NCBI GenBank assembly: GCA_031378125.1
Contig: JANNDW010000300.1
Coordinates: forward strand, 1 to 9,005
Reading direction: 5' to 3'
DNA length: 9,005 bases
Origin: LGRD01 sp031378125
GTDB lineage: Bacteria; Pseudomonadota; Gammaproteobacteria; Burkholderiales; Burkholderiaceae_C
Under the pieces are notes generated by a model. That model saw only the letters and a list, made by a program, of their open reading frames with translations, searched no databases and was not told where the DNA came from. The position numbers and the translations under genes were made by a program. Of this stretch, positions 1-6,247 are shown piece after piece (within the stretch, counting starts at the first letter, position 1; each line of letters begins with the position of its first letter).

Positions 1-562
1 GACCGACCTGGTGGACGACGCGACGGTGGATGCACTCATCCACCGCGTCAAGCACATGAACCCGAGGGCGCCGCAGCGCCGTGTCAACTTCGGCGAGGTG
101 CCGATCTCCGAGGTGTTCGACCTGCGCGGCTTCAACCTGAATGCCAAGCTCGACATCGACCCCGAGTTCCTGAGCATGCAGGAGCAGGAGCACGACCACG
201 AGCATGACCACCACGACCATGAACCCGGCGAAGGCTGCGATCACCCGCACCACCATGCGCACGACGACGACGTGAAGTCCTTTGTGTTCCGCTCGGACAA
301 GGCGTTCGTGCCGGCCAAGCTGGAAGACTTTTTGGGCGCGATCGTGCAGGTCTACGGCCCCAAGATGCTGCGCTACAAGGGCGTGCTGAACATGAAGGGC
401 ACCGACCGCAAGGTCATCTTTCAGGGCGTGCACCAGCTGATGGGCAGCGATTTGGGGCCCAAATGGATGCCGGGCGAAAAGAAGTCCAGCAAGATGGTGT
501 TCATCGGGCTGGACCTGCCCCGCGACATCTTTCTGCAAGGCCTGGAGCAATGCCTGGCCTGA
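1..562 (+). CDS. CobW/COG0523-family GTPase, putative zinc metallochaperone (5' end outside window)
   Basis: This is the C-terminal part of a G3E-family GTPase; the reading frame is open from base 2, so the start and the Walker A motif lie upstream. The first residues read TDLV, matching the end of the NKxD guanine-recognition motif (NKTDLV in the family). An MNP motif and GFNL then follow, both typical of CobW proteins. Bases 191-271 encode a 27-residue loop with 11 His, one Cys and many Asp/Glu, a metal-binding loop common in zinc-linked COG0523 members. The CobW C-terminal domain follows (about bases 272-559), recognisable by RYKGVL, FQGVHQL and FIGLDLP. Family members use GTP hydrolysis to deliver metal, often zinc, to client proteins in the cytoplasm. 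The zinc assignment is inferred from the His-rich loop and from the DksA neighbour with a depleted zinc site. A cobalamin-synthesis CobW role is less likely because no cob genes are present. Confidence 0.88.
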   Translation, partial: TDLVDDATVDALIHRVKHMNPRAPQRRVNFGEVPISEVFDLRGFNLNAKLDIDPEFLSMQEQEHDHEHDHHDHEPGEGCDHPHHHAHDDDVKSFVFRSDKAFVPAKLEDFLGAIVQVYGPKMLRYKGVLNMKGTDRKVIFQGVHQLMGSDLGPKWMPGEKKSSKMVFIGLDLPRDIFLQGLEQCLA

Positions 563-646
563 CGCTACCGCAATCGCCAGGCGCTGCGCCGATGCACCGC
601 GTGAGAAGCGGCTCGCTCTTGCCCCGTTGGCCCACAACAACGTGGC

Positions 647-652
647 TACAAT
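647..652 (+). promoter_or_regulatory. Candidate -10 element (TACAAT) for the dksA-like gene
   Basis: GGCTACAAT in the 168-base gap after the GTPase gene differs from the sigma-70 -10 consensus at one position (TACAAT against TATAAT). It would place a transcript start near 658-660, about 70 bases before the TTG start. No good -35 lies at 17 bp: TTGGCC (627-632) is too close and TTGCCC (619-624) too far. If real, the dksA-like gene is transcribed at least partly independently of the GTPase gene. I saw no AT-rich Zur-type operator in this gap. Confidence 0.4.
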
Positions 653-718
653 CCGCGGCGGCCGATACCGCAGTGCGATGGCGCCCAGCCCTCTTGTAGG
701 GGGTATCACCGCTGTTGC

Positions 719-724
719 GAGGAG
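719..724 (+). promoter_or_regulatory. Ribosome binding site fixing the TTG start of the dksA-like gene
   Basis: GAGGAG lies six bases before the TTG at 731. It is the strongest Shine-Dalgarno match nearby. The first in-frame ATG (base 1190) is 459 bases further on, inside the tail region, so this site supports translation of the Lys/Ala/Pro-rich tail. Confidence 0.75.
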
Positions 725-730
725 ACTCAG

Positions 731-1684
731 TTGAGCAAAACCACGGCCTCCAAGGCTGCCAAGAAGAAGCCCGCCGTCAAGGCGAAGTCCCCCCCTGCCA
801 GAACGGCTGCCAAAGTGGGGGCCAAAACGGCTACCAAAACAGCTTCCAAAGCGCATCCTGCCGCGGCCAGGCCAGCACCGAAGGCTCACGCCCCCAAGCC
901 TGCTGCCAAGGCCGCCCCGGCCAAGCCATCGGCCAAGCCTTCAAACAAACCAGCGGCCAAGCCCCCTGTGAAAACCATCGCGCCGAAAGAGCTCAAGTCC
1001 ACCGCCGCAGTGCGCGCCAGCACACCCGCCCCGCCGCCAGCGGCAGCAGTCCCCGCGCCGGCGCCCGCCCCCAAGAAAGCCCGCCAGGGCTCCAAAGCGG
1101 GCGCCGTGGCGCCTGCGCAGGCGCCCCTGCCGGCCGCCACTTCGCGTTTTGCCGATCGCTTTGCGCCCCCGCGCCCGCCGACCCGGCAGATGAACAACCT
1201 CGAACTCGACACCCCGAAACACCCGCACCTGTCCGATCCGAAACTGGCCAACGCATGGAAATCCAAGGCCGGCCGCGACATGACCGAACCCGAAGTGCTG
1301 GCCATGCCGGAGGCGGAATACATGAACGAGAAGCAACTCGAGTTCTTCCGCTTCACGCTGCAGAAGCTGAAGGATGACCTGCTCAACAACGCCGGTGAAA
1401 CCACCGAGCACCTGCGCGAAGACACCTCGATCGTGCCGGACCCTGCCGACCGCGCGACCATCGAGGAAGAGCACGCGCTGGAGTTGCGCACGCGTGACCG
1501 TGAACGCAAGCTTTTGAAGAAGATTTCACAGTCGCTCGGCCGCATCGAATCGGGTGACTATGGTTTCTGTGACGAAACCGGCGAACCCATCGGTTTGGGC
1601 CGGCTGATCGCGCGACCCACCGCTACACTGTCCCTCGAAGCTCAACAAAGACGCGAACTCAAGCAGAAGATGTTCGGCGATTGA
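731..1684 (+). CDS. dksA: DksA-family RNA polymerase-binding regulator with histone-like N-terminal tail and one-Cys zinc finger
   Basis: DksA proteins enter the RNA polymerase secondary channel and, with ppGpp, reset transcription in the stringent response. The 317-residue protein is about twice the usual ~150. Residues 1 to about 160 are almost entirely Lys, Ala and Pro, like histone H1-type tails such as AlgP. After a linker, the DksA core begins at EYMNEKQL (M198) and runs to the end. The coiled-coil tip is intact: PDPADRA at 236-242, where D237, D240 and A242 correspond to the essential D71, D74 and A76 of E. coli DksA. The following ELRTRDRERKLLKKI helix is also conserved. The zinc finger is C280-x2-T283 and S301-x2-A304 instead of four cysteines, yet the scaffold (GEPIGLGRL, ARPTATL) remains. 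This resembles the zinc-independent DksA2 type. The TTG start is chosen for its strong ribosome binding site. The gene may be the main DksA or a paralogue; the window cannot tell. Confidence 0.9.
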   Translation: MSKTTASKAAKKKPAVKAKSPPARTAAKVGAKTATKTASKAHPAAARPAPKAHAPKPAAKAAPAKPSAKPSNKPAAKPPVKTIAPKELKSTAAVRASTPAPPPAAAVPAPAPAPKKARQGSKAGAVAPAQAPLPAATSRFADRFAPPRPPTRQMNNLELDTPKHPHLSDPKLANAWKSKAGRDMTEPEVLAMPEAEYMNEKQLEFFRFTLQKLKDDLLNNAGETTEHLREDTSIVPDPADRATIEEEHALELRTRDRERKLLKKISQSLGRIESGDYGFCDETGEPIGLGRLIARPTATLSLEAQQRRELKQKMFGD

Positions 1685-1704
1685 CGGGCCCCCTGCCCCC
1701 CGAC

Positions 1705-3414
1705 ATGTCGGAATCCAAAGACTCCCCCAGTTTCTTTCGCAAGATGGTCAAGTTCGTGGCCAATCCGGCCACGGAATGGGCCGAATTGACGGCGCCTTCC
1801 GACCAGGCGCGAGAAACCGAGTCGGCCAAGACCGAACTGAAGGCGATGATCGAGCGCAAGCGGCGCAACGACTTTGTGCGCAAGCGCGAACTCGACATGC
1901 TGCGCCGGGTGCGCAGAGAGGGGCTGTCCAGCGAGCAGCTGGCTGCGTTGGGGGGGTCGTCGCGCATCGATGATTCCGAGGTTCGCCCGACCGACAGCCT
2001 GGCTCGTGCCGACAGTGGCGTGAAGGCCAAGATCGATCAGATCGAGCAGCAGATGGTGGGCGATGGCTATGCCAGCACGCAACGCCGGGCGCCTGATTTC
2101 TACAATGCCCCGACTCAGCCGGCTGCCATGGACGCAGCAGCGGCGGCTCCGGTCGCAGCGCCCGTGCCCGGGGGTGGCCGTGTGTCCGGGTTCATGCCCA
2201 CCCGGCCCAGCGGCCAGGCCCCCGAGACAACGCAGCGCGCCGGCGCCGGCCCCAGCCCGCTGGCGGCACCCCCCAAACTGGAGCCTTTGGCAGCCGACTT
2301 CGGCAAAGCGCTCAACGTCGATGTCAGCGACGTGGTGCACGACCCCGACCTCGACGAGGCCGTGATCGCCTTCGCCAACGCCGACTTTGAACAATGCGAA
2401 CACGCGCTGGCGACGCTGACCGGCTCGGCCGGCGCGCGCGCCCAGCATGCGGAAACCTGGCTGGTGCTGTTCGATCTGTACCGTGCGATTGGCCAGCAGC
2501 ACAAATTCGAGAGCCTGGCGCTGGACTATGCGCAGCAGTTCGGCTGGTCCGCGCCGCAGTGGTATTCCATGCCTCGCCTGGTGGCAGAAGCCACCAGCGA
2601 CGAACAACCCAAGAGCTCGCGTGTCGTTGGCCAGGTCGGCTGGGTCTGCCCGGCTTTCGTGGACGCCGAGGTGGTGGCCAAGCTGTCGTCGCAAAGCCTG
2701 CAAATGCCGCTGCCCTGGGTCTTTGACTGGGGCGGGCTGAAGGGCATCGACGCCGAAGGTTGCGCCCGCATGAGCGAACTGTTCCGCAAGTGGATCGGCC
2801 AGAAGCTGGAGATGCAGTGGATCAACGGCGAACGCCTGTTCACGGTGCTGCAGGACACCTCGCCCACCGGCGTGCGCGATGCCGACCCTGCCTATTGGCA
2901 GTTGCGGCTCGATGCACTGCGCATGACGAATCGGCCCGACCAGTTCGACGAGACCGCGATCGACTATTGCGTCACCTACGAAGTCTCGCCCCCTTCATGG
3001 GAACGTTCGGTGTGCCAGGCCAGGGTGATCGGCGCGAACCAGCACACCACCTTGCCACCGCCGCTGCCGGCAGTGACCGACGTGGCCACCGGTTTTGTCG
3101 AGTCGCAAAGCACGGCTCAGCTCGGCCATCCGGCGGTGGCCAACTTCGATCTGTCCGGGCAGCTGGTCGGCGACATCAACCCGACGCTGCGCAAGATGGA
3201 CGCCGAACTGGGCAATGCCGCCATCGTCAACGTGTCGTGCGTGCGCTTGATCCGGGTCGACTTCATCGCCGCCGGCGACCTGCTCAACTGGGTGCTGGCG
3301 CGGCGCAGCGAGAACCGGGTGGTCGTCTTCTTGGAGTCGCACCGCCTGGTGGCGCTTTTCTTCGGCGCGATGGGCATCAACGAGCATGCCAAGGTGAAGG
3401 TCCGCACGCTGTGA
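1705..3414 (+). CDS. STAS-domain protein with basic N-terminus and TPR/FimV-like region, function unknown
   Basis: This 569-residue soluble protein has no signal peptide or membrane segment. Residues 42-75 form a highly basic predicted helix with clustered Arg/Lys. Residues ~125-205 are a Pro/Ala/Gly-rich linker. Residues ~213-290 are helical and resemble TPR or FimV C-terminal segments (ETWLVLFDLYRAIG, DYAQQFGWSAPQW). Residues ~304-378 look like a degenerate STAS domain (LKGIDAEG at 345-352). Residues ~478-569 are a clearer STAS domain, with VDFIAAGD at 518-525 in place of the usual DSSG-type loop that can carry a phosphorylated Ser. STAS domains act in anti-sigma signalling, lipid transport (MlaB) or sensing; which applies here is unknown. 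The ATG at 1705 is preferred because the product then starts MSESKDSPSFF. A TTG at 1681 overlapping the dksA stop (TTGA) is an alternative start adding eight residues. The short distance to dksA suggests co-transcription. Confidence 0.75.
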   Translation: MSESKDSPSFFRKMVKFVANPATEWAELTAPSDQARETESAKTELKAMIERKRRNDFVRKRELDMLRRVRREGLSSEQLAALGGSSRIDDSEVRPTDSLARADSGVKAKIDQIEQQMVGDGYASTQRRAPDFYNAPTQPAAMDAAAAAPVAAPVPGGGRVSGFMPTRPSGQAPETTQRAGAGPSPLAAPPKLEPLAADFGKALNVDVSDVVHDPDLDEAVIAFANADFEQCEHALATLTGSAGARAQHAETWLVLFDLYRAIGQQHKFESLALDYAQQFGWSAPQWYSMPRLVAEATSDEQPKSSRVVGQVGWVCPAFVDAEVVAKLSSQSLQMPLPWVFDWGGLKGIDAEGCARMSELFRKWIGQKLEMQWINGERLFTVLQDTSPTGVRDADPAYWQLRLDALRMTNRPDQFDETAIDYCVTYEVSPPSWERSVCQARVIGANQHTTLPPPLPAVTDVATGFVESQSTAQLGHPAVANFDLSGQLVGDINPTLRKMDAELGNAAIVNVSCVRLIRVDFIAAGDLLNWVLARRSENRVVVFLESHRLVALFFGAMGINEHAKVKVRTL

Positions 3415-3440
3415 CTATGCGCCCCAGTCGCATCGCTCCT

Positions 3441-3503
3441 GCCCCCAAGGGGCGCCAACGCTACGGCCGGGGAACCCGTCCGTGCGTTGTGGCTTGAGGG
3501 GGC
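3441..3503. repeat. Long imperfect stem-loop in the intergenic region before hslV, possible intergenic repeat or terminator
   Basis: Nested complementary segments fold into one element. CAACGC (3456-3461) pairs with GCGTTG (3484-3489), and ACGG (3463-3466) with CCGT (3480-3483), leaving T3462 bulged. GGG (3469-3471) pairs with CCC (3475-3477) across GAA. Outside these, GCC (3453-3455) can pair with GGC (3491-3493). Alternatively, CCCCCAAG (3442-3449) can pair with CTTGAGGGGG (3493-3502) with mismatches. There is no T-run, so it is not a classic rho-independent terminator. It resembles GC-rich intergenic repeats of Comamonadaceae as I remember them; copy number cannot be tested here. Confidence 0.5.
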
Positions 3504-3528
3504 TCCGCTTCGATCGCCGGGATAGACT
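3493..3528 (+). promoter_or_regulatory. Candidate hslVU promoter (TAGACT -10, possible heat-shock type -35)
   Basis: GGGATAGACT contains TAGACT (3523-3528), a plausible -10 about 47 bases before the hslV ATG. CTTGAGG (3493-3499) resembles the sigma-32 -35 consensus CTTGAAA, and CCGGGATA about 17 bases later is a weak partial match to the heat-shock -10. E. coli hslVU is a sigma-32 operon, which makes the idea reasonable. However, CTTGAGG is also an arm of the stem-loop, so it may be there for another reason. Confidence 0.3.
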
Positions 3529-3574
3529 GTTGGGCCACAGTTGAAGCGGGCGCCACCGCCCTCACCTCAATCCC

Positions 3575-4108
3575 ATGGAAAACTACCACGGCACCACGAT
3601 CGTCAGCGTCAGGCGCGGCAGCGTTGTCGCGTTGGGAGGCGATGGCCAGGTGACCCTGGGCAACATCGTCGTCAAGGCCACGGCGCGCAAGGTGCGCAAG
3701 TTGTTTCGCGACCAGGTGCTGGCCGGTTTTGCCGGCGCCACCGCCGATGCGTTCACGCTGTTCGAGCGCTTCGAGTCCAAGCTCGAAAAACACCAGGGCC
3801 ACCTGGTGCGCGCGGCCATCGAACTCACCAAGGACTGGCGCACCGACCGTGTGTTGCGCCGCCTGGAAGCCATGCTGGCGGTGGCCGACAAGGATGCCTC
3901 GCTCATCATCACCGGCAACGGCGACGTGCTGGAGCCCGAACACGGCATCATCTCCATCGGCTCGGGCGGCGCCTATGCCCAGGCAGCGGCGCGCGCGCTG
4001 CTCGACCACACACAGATGACGCCCGAGCAGATCGTCAAGCGCTCGCTGGAGATTGCCGGCGACCTGTGCATCTATACCAACCAGCACCACACGATAGAGA
4101 CGCTTTGA
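3575..4108 (+). CDS. hslV: HslV (ClpQ), peptidase subunit of the HslVU protease
   Basis: HslV forms the double-hexameric, proteasome-like core of the cytoplasmic HslVU protease, which degrades misfolded and regulatory proteins unfolded by HslU. The 177-residue sequence aligns along its whole length with E. coli HslV. It shows TTIVSVRRG, GDGQVTLGN, FAGATADAFTLFERFE, KDWRTDR, LIITGNGDV, SIGSGGAYAQAAARALL and CIYTNQHHTIE. The catalytic N-terminal threonine is T7, to be exposed by removal of a six-residue propeptide MENYHG; E. coli has only the initiator Met. No good Shine-Dalgarno precedes the ATG, but the MENYHGTT start fits Burkholderiales homologues as remembered. The stop codon lies eight bases before the hslU ATG, so the two are co-transcribed. 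Confidence 0.97.
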   Translation: MENYHGTTIVSVRRGSVVALGGDGQVTLGNIVVKATARKVRKLFRDQVLAGFAGATADAFTLFERFESKLEKHQGHLVRAAIELTKDWRTDRVLRRLEAMLAVADKDASLIITGNGDVLEPEHGIISIGSGGAYAQAAARALLDHTQMTPEQIVKRSLEIAGDLCIYTNQHHTIETL

Positions 4109-4116
4109 AGTCCAGC

Positions 4117-5451
4117 ATGACCCCGCAGGAGATCGTCTCCGAACTCGATCGCCACATCGTCGGCCAGGCCAATGCCAAGCGCGCGGTGGCCATCGCGCTG
4201 CGCAACCGCTGGCGGCGCCAGCAGGTCGTCGAGCCGATGCGCGGCGAGATCACGCCCAAGAACATTTTGATGATCGGCCCCACCGGCGTGGGCAAGACCG
4301 AGATCGCGCGCCGCCTGGCCAGGCTGGCCGACGCGCCGTTCATCAAGGTCGAGGCCACCAAGTTCACCGAGGTCGGTTACGTCGGCAAGGATGTCGATTC
4401 GATCATCCGCGACCTGGTGGACATGGCGGTCAAGCAAGAGCGTGGCGTGCAGATGCGGCGCCAACGCAGCCACGCCGAAGACGCCGCGGAAGACCGCGTG
4501 CTCGACATCCTGGTGCCCCCGCCACGCTCCGCCGGCGCGGACGTCGGCTTCAGCGCATCGGCGCCGCCGGTGGACAACACCGCACGCCAGGTGATGCGCA
4601 AGCGCCTGCGCGAAGGCTTGCTCGACGACAAGGAAATCGAGATCGACGTGGCCGAGACCAAACCCACGCTGGAAATCATGGGCCCGGCGGGCATGGAAGA
4701 GATGGCCGAACAATTGAAGGGCATGTTCGCCAACATCGGCAGCACCAAGCGCAAGGCGCGCAAGTTCAAAGTGAACGAGGCGCTGAAGCACCTGGTCGAA
4801 GAAGAGGCCGCCAAGCTGCTCAACGAAGACGACATCAAGCAGGCCGCGCTGAACAACGCCGAGCAGAACGGCATTGTGTTCATCGACGAGATCGACAAGG
4901 TGACCTCGCGCTCCGAGGGCAGCGGCGCCGACGTGTCGCGCCAGGGCGTGCAGCGCGACCTGCTGCCGCTGGTGGAAGGCACCACGGTGAACACCAAGTA
5001 CGGCATGGTCAGGACTGACCACATCCTGTTCATCGCGTCGGGCGCGTTCCACTTCAGCAAGCCCAGCGACCTGATCCCGGAACTGCAGGGGCGCTTCCCG
5101 ATTCGCGTGGAGCTGGGATCGTTGGGCGTCGACGATTTCGAGGCCATCCTCACGCAGACCCATGCCAGCCTGGTCAAGCAGTACCAGGCCCTGCTGGCGA
5201 CCGAAGGGGTGACGCTGGAGTTCACGGCGGACGCGATCCGGCGCCTCGCGCAAATCGCCTTCGATGTGAACGAGCGCACCGAAAATATCGGCGCGCGGCG
5301 CTTGTCCACCGTGATGGAACGGCTGCTCGACGAGGTCAGCTTCGACGCCCCCAACCGCGGCGGCCAGACCGTGGTGCTGGATGCGGACAGCGTGAACGCC
5401 AAGCTGGCCGAGCTGGCGAAGAACGAAGACCTGTCGCGCTATATCCTTTGA
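4117..5451 (+). CDS. hslU: HslU (ClpY), AAA+ ATPase unfoldase of the HslVU protease
   Basis: HslU is the hexameric ATPase that recognises, unfolds and threads substrates into HslV. With the ATG at 4117 it has 444 residues, against 443 in E. coli. Visible motifs are the Walker A GPTGVGKT (54-61, K60), the pore loop GYVG (87-90) and the Walker B VFIDE (254-258). Further on are a sensor region ASGAFHFSKPSDL (307-319), the arginine finger R326 in LQGRFPIRVEL, and the sensor 2 motif GARRL (392-396). The variable I-domain (~105-240) lies between Walker A and B. The protein ends in EDLSRYIL, matching the C-terminal tail that docks into HslV to activate it. An in-frame TTG at 4105 overlaps the hslV stop as TTGA and would add four residues; E. 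coli HslU also has a few residues before its MTPREIV, so that start cannot be excluded. Either way translation is probably coupled to hslV. Confidence 0.97.
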   Translation: MTPQEIVSELDRHIVGQANAKRAVAIALRNRWRRQQVVEPMRGEITPKNILMIGPTGVGKTEIARRLARLADAPFIKVEATKFTEVGYVGKDVDSIIRDLVDMAVKQERGVQMRRQRSHAEDAAEDRVLDILVPPPRSAGADVGFSASAPPVDNTARQVMRKRLREGLLDDKEIEIDVAETKPTLEIMGPAGMEEMAEQLKGMFANIGSTKRKARKFKVNEALKHLVEEEAAKLLNEDDIKQAALNNAEQNGIVFIDEIDKVTSRSEGSGADVSRQGVQRDLLPLVEGTTVNTKYGMVRTDHILFIASGAFHFSKPSDLIPELQGRFPIRVELGSLGVDDFEAILTQTHASLVKQYQALLATEGVTLEFTADAIRRLAQIAFDVNERTENIGARRLSTVMERLLDEVSFDAPNRGGQTVVLDADSVNAKLAELAKNEDLSRYIL

Positions 5452-5466
5452 CCCGCGGTGCCGTTC

Positions 5467-6234
5467 TCAGAGCGCCAGCCGGTGCGACTGCAGCTCCAGC
5501 AAGCCCTCGAAGATCAGCGTGTCCACGGTCTCGAACGCCAGGTCGGTGATCGGCGCCAGCTTGACGGCCGCACCGCCCGTCATCAACAACACCGGCTGTT
5601 CGCCCGCGTGCGCCATCAACTTGCGGTGCATGCGCTCCACGGCACCGGCAATCGCATCGGCGCCGCCGCTCATCAACGCGTCGCTGGTGTTGGTGGGAAA
5701 GTCCACCGCCTCGCCGGTGGGAGCCTTCAGGCCCGCCGTGCCCATCTCCAGCGCGCGCAGCATCAGGCCGAAGCCCGGCAGGATCAGCCCGCCCAGGAAC
5801 CGGCCCGTGGCGTCGAGCGCGTCCACGGTCACCGCGGTCCCCACCATCACCACCAGCGCCGGGCGCGGCTTGCCTTGCGCCAGCACACGCTGGCGCGCGC
5901 CGATCAGCGCCACCCATCGGTCCACGCCCAGGCGGCTGGGGTGGTCGTAGCCGTTCGTGACCCCGCCTGCGTGGGTCGAAGACACCACCCAGCGCGGCGT
6001 GATGTCCCACAGTTCGAGCTGCTCCTCGACACGCCGCTTCACGCCCTCCCCGGCCACCACGCACCCCAGCATGCTGGCCGGCGCGGCGAGGTGTTTCCAT
6101 TCGTTGTCGGCAAGGTCGTCGATGGTCTCCAGAAACACCGCGCCCTGGGCCAGCATGGCCGCGCCCGTTTGCGGCGATGCGTACTGCGCCCACTTCAACC
6201 GCGTGTTGCCGATGTCGATGGCGAGAAAGCTCAT
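5467..6234 (-). CDS. coaX: Type III pantothenate kinase (CoaX)
   Basis: CoaX phosphorylates pantothenate with ATP, the first step of coenzyme A synthesis, in the cytoplasm. The 255-residue length is normal for the family. The ASKHA-fold motifs are present: DIGNT at 7-11 (phosphate 1, D7), GVDRW at 103-107 with the likely catalytic base D105, GTAVTVD at 132-138, and GGLILPG at 148-154. TNTSDALMSG (181-190) also fits the family. The ATG at 6234 gives MSFLAIDIGNT, the usual CoaX N-terminus; the frame stays open upstream but overlaps the preceding gene. The gene starts 13 bases after the stop of the upstream gene on the same strand, so they likely form an operon. In many betaproteobacteria coaX follows birA; here an unrelated gene is in that place. 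The 3' end faces hslU with only 15 bases between the stop codons. Confidence 0.95.
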   Translation of the reverse strand: MSFLAIDIGNTRLKWAQYASPQTGAAMLAQGAVFLETIDDLADNEWKHLAAPASMLGCVVAGEGVKRRVEEQLELWDITPRWVVSSTHAGGVTNGYDHPSRLGVDRWVALIGARQRVLAQGKPRPALVVMVGTAVTVDALDATGRFLGGLILPGFGLMLRALEMGTAGLKAPTGEAVDFPTNTSDALMSGGADAIAGAVERMHRKLMAHAGEQPVLLMTGGAAVKLAPITDLAFETVDTLIFEGLLELQSHRLAL

Positions 6235-6247
6235 GATGGCCGGCTCA

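Noticed and set aside
552..582. GCCTGGC and GCCAGGC, a perfect 7-bp stem at the end of the GTPase gene, as a terminator
   Set aside because: The loop is 17 bases and no T-run follows; the left arm is inside coding sequence.
731..1190. Lys/Ala/Pro repeat region as a CRISPR-like or tandem repeat array
   Set aside because: The repeats are irregular codon-level low complexity inside an open frame, with no fixed unit length or spacers.
1642..2703. Minus-strand open frame of 353 codons opposite the STAS gene
   Set aside because: Its composition is that of a high-GC antisense shadow (Arg/His/Gly-rich, no motif), and the plus-strand gene is supported by domain signals.
3541..4116. Long upstream extension of the hslU reading frame through hslV
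   Set aside because: This stretch is hslV read in another frame; HslU similarity begins only at MTPQEIV, and hslV is unmistakable.
4072..5253. Minus-strand open frame of 393 codons opposite hslU
   Set aside because: Antisense shadow of a highly conserved gene; no recognisable domain.
5336..6193. Minus-strand open frame of 285 codons overlapping coaX in another frame
   Set aside because: Repetitive Arg/Gly/Ala composition without motifs; the coaX frame carries all the family motifs.
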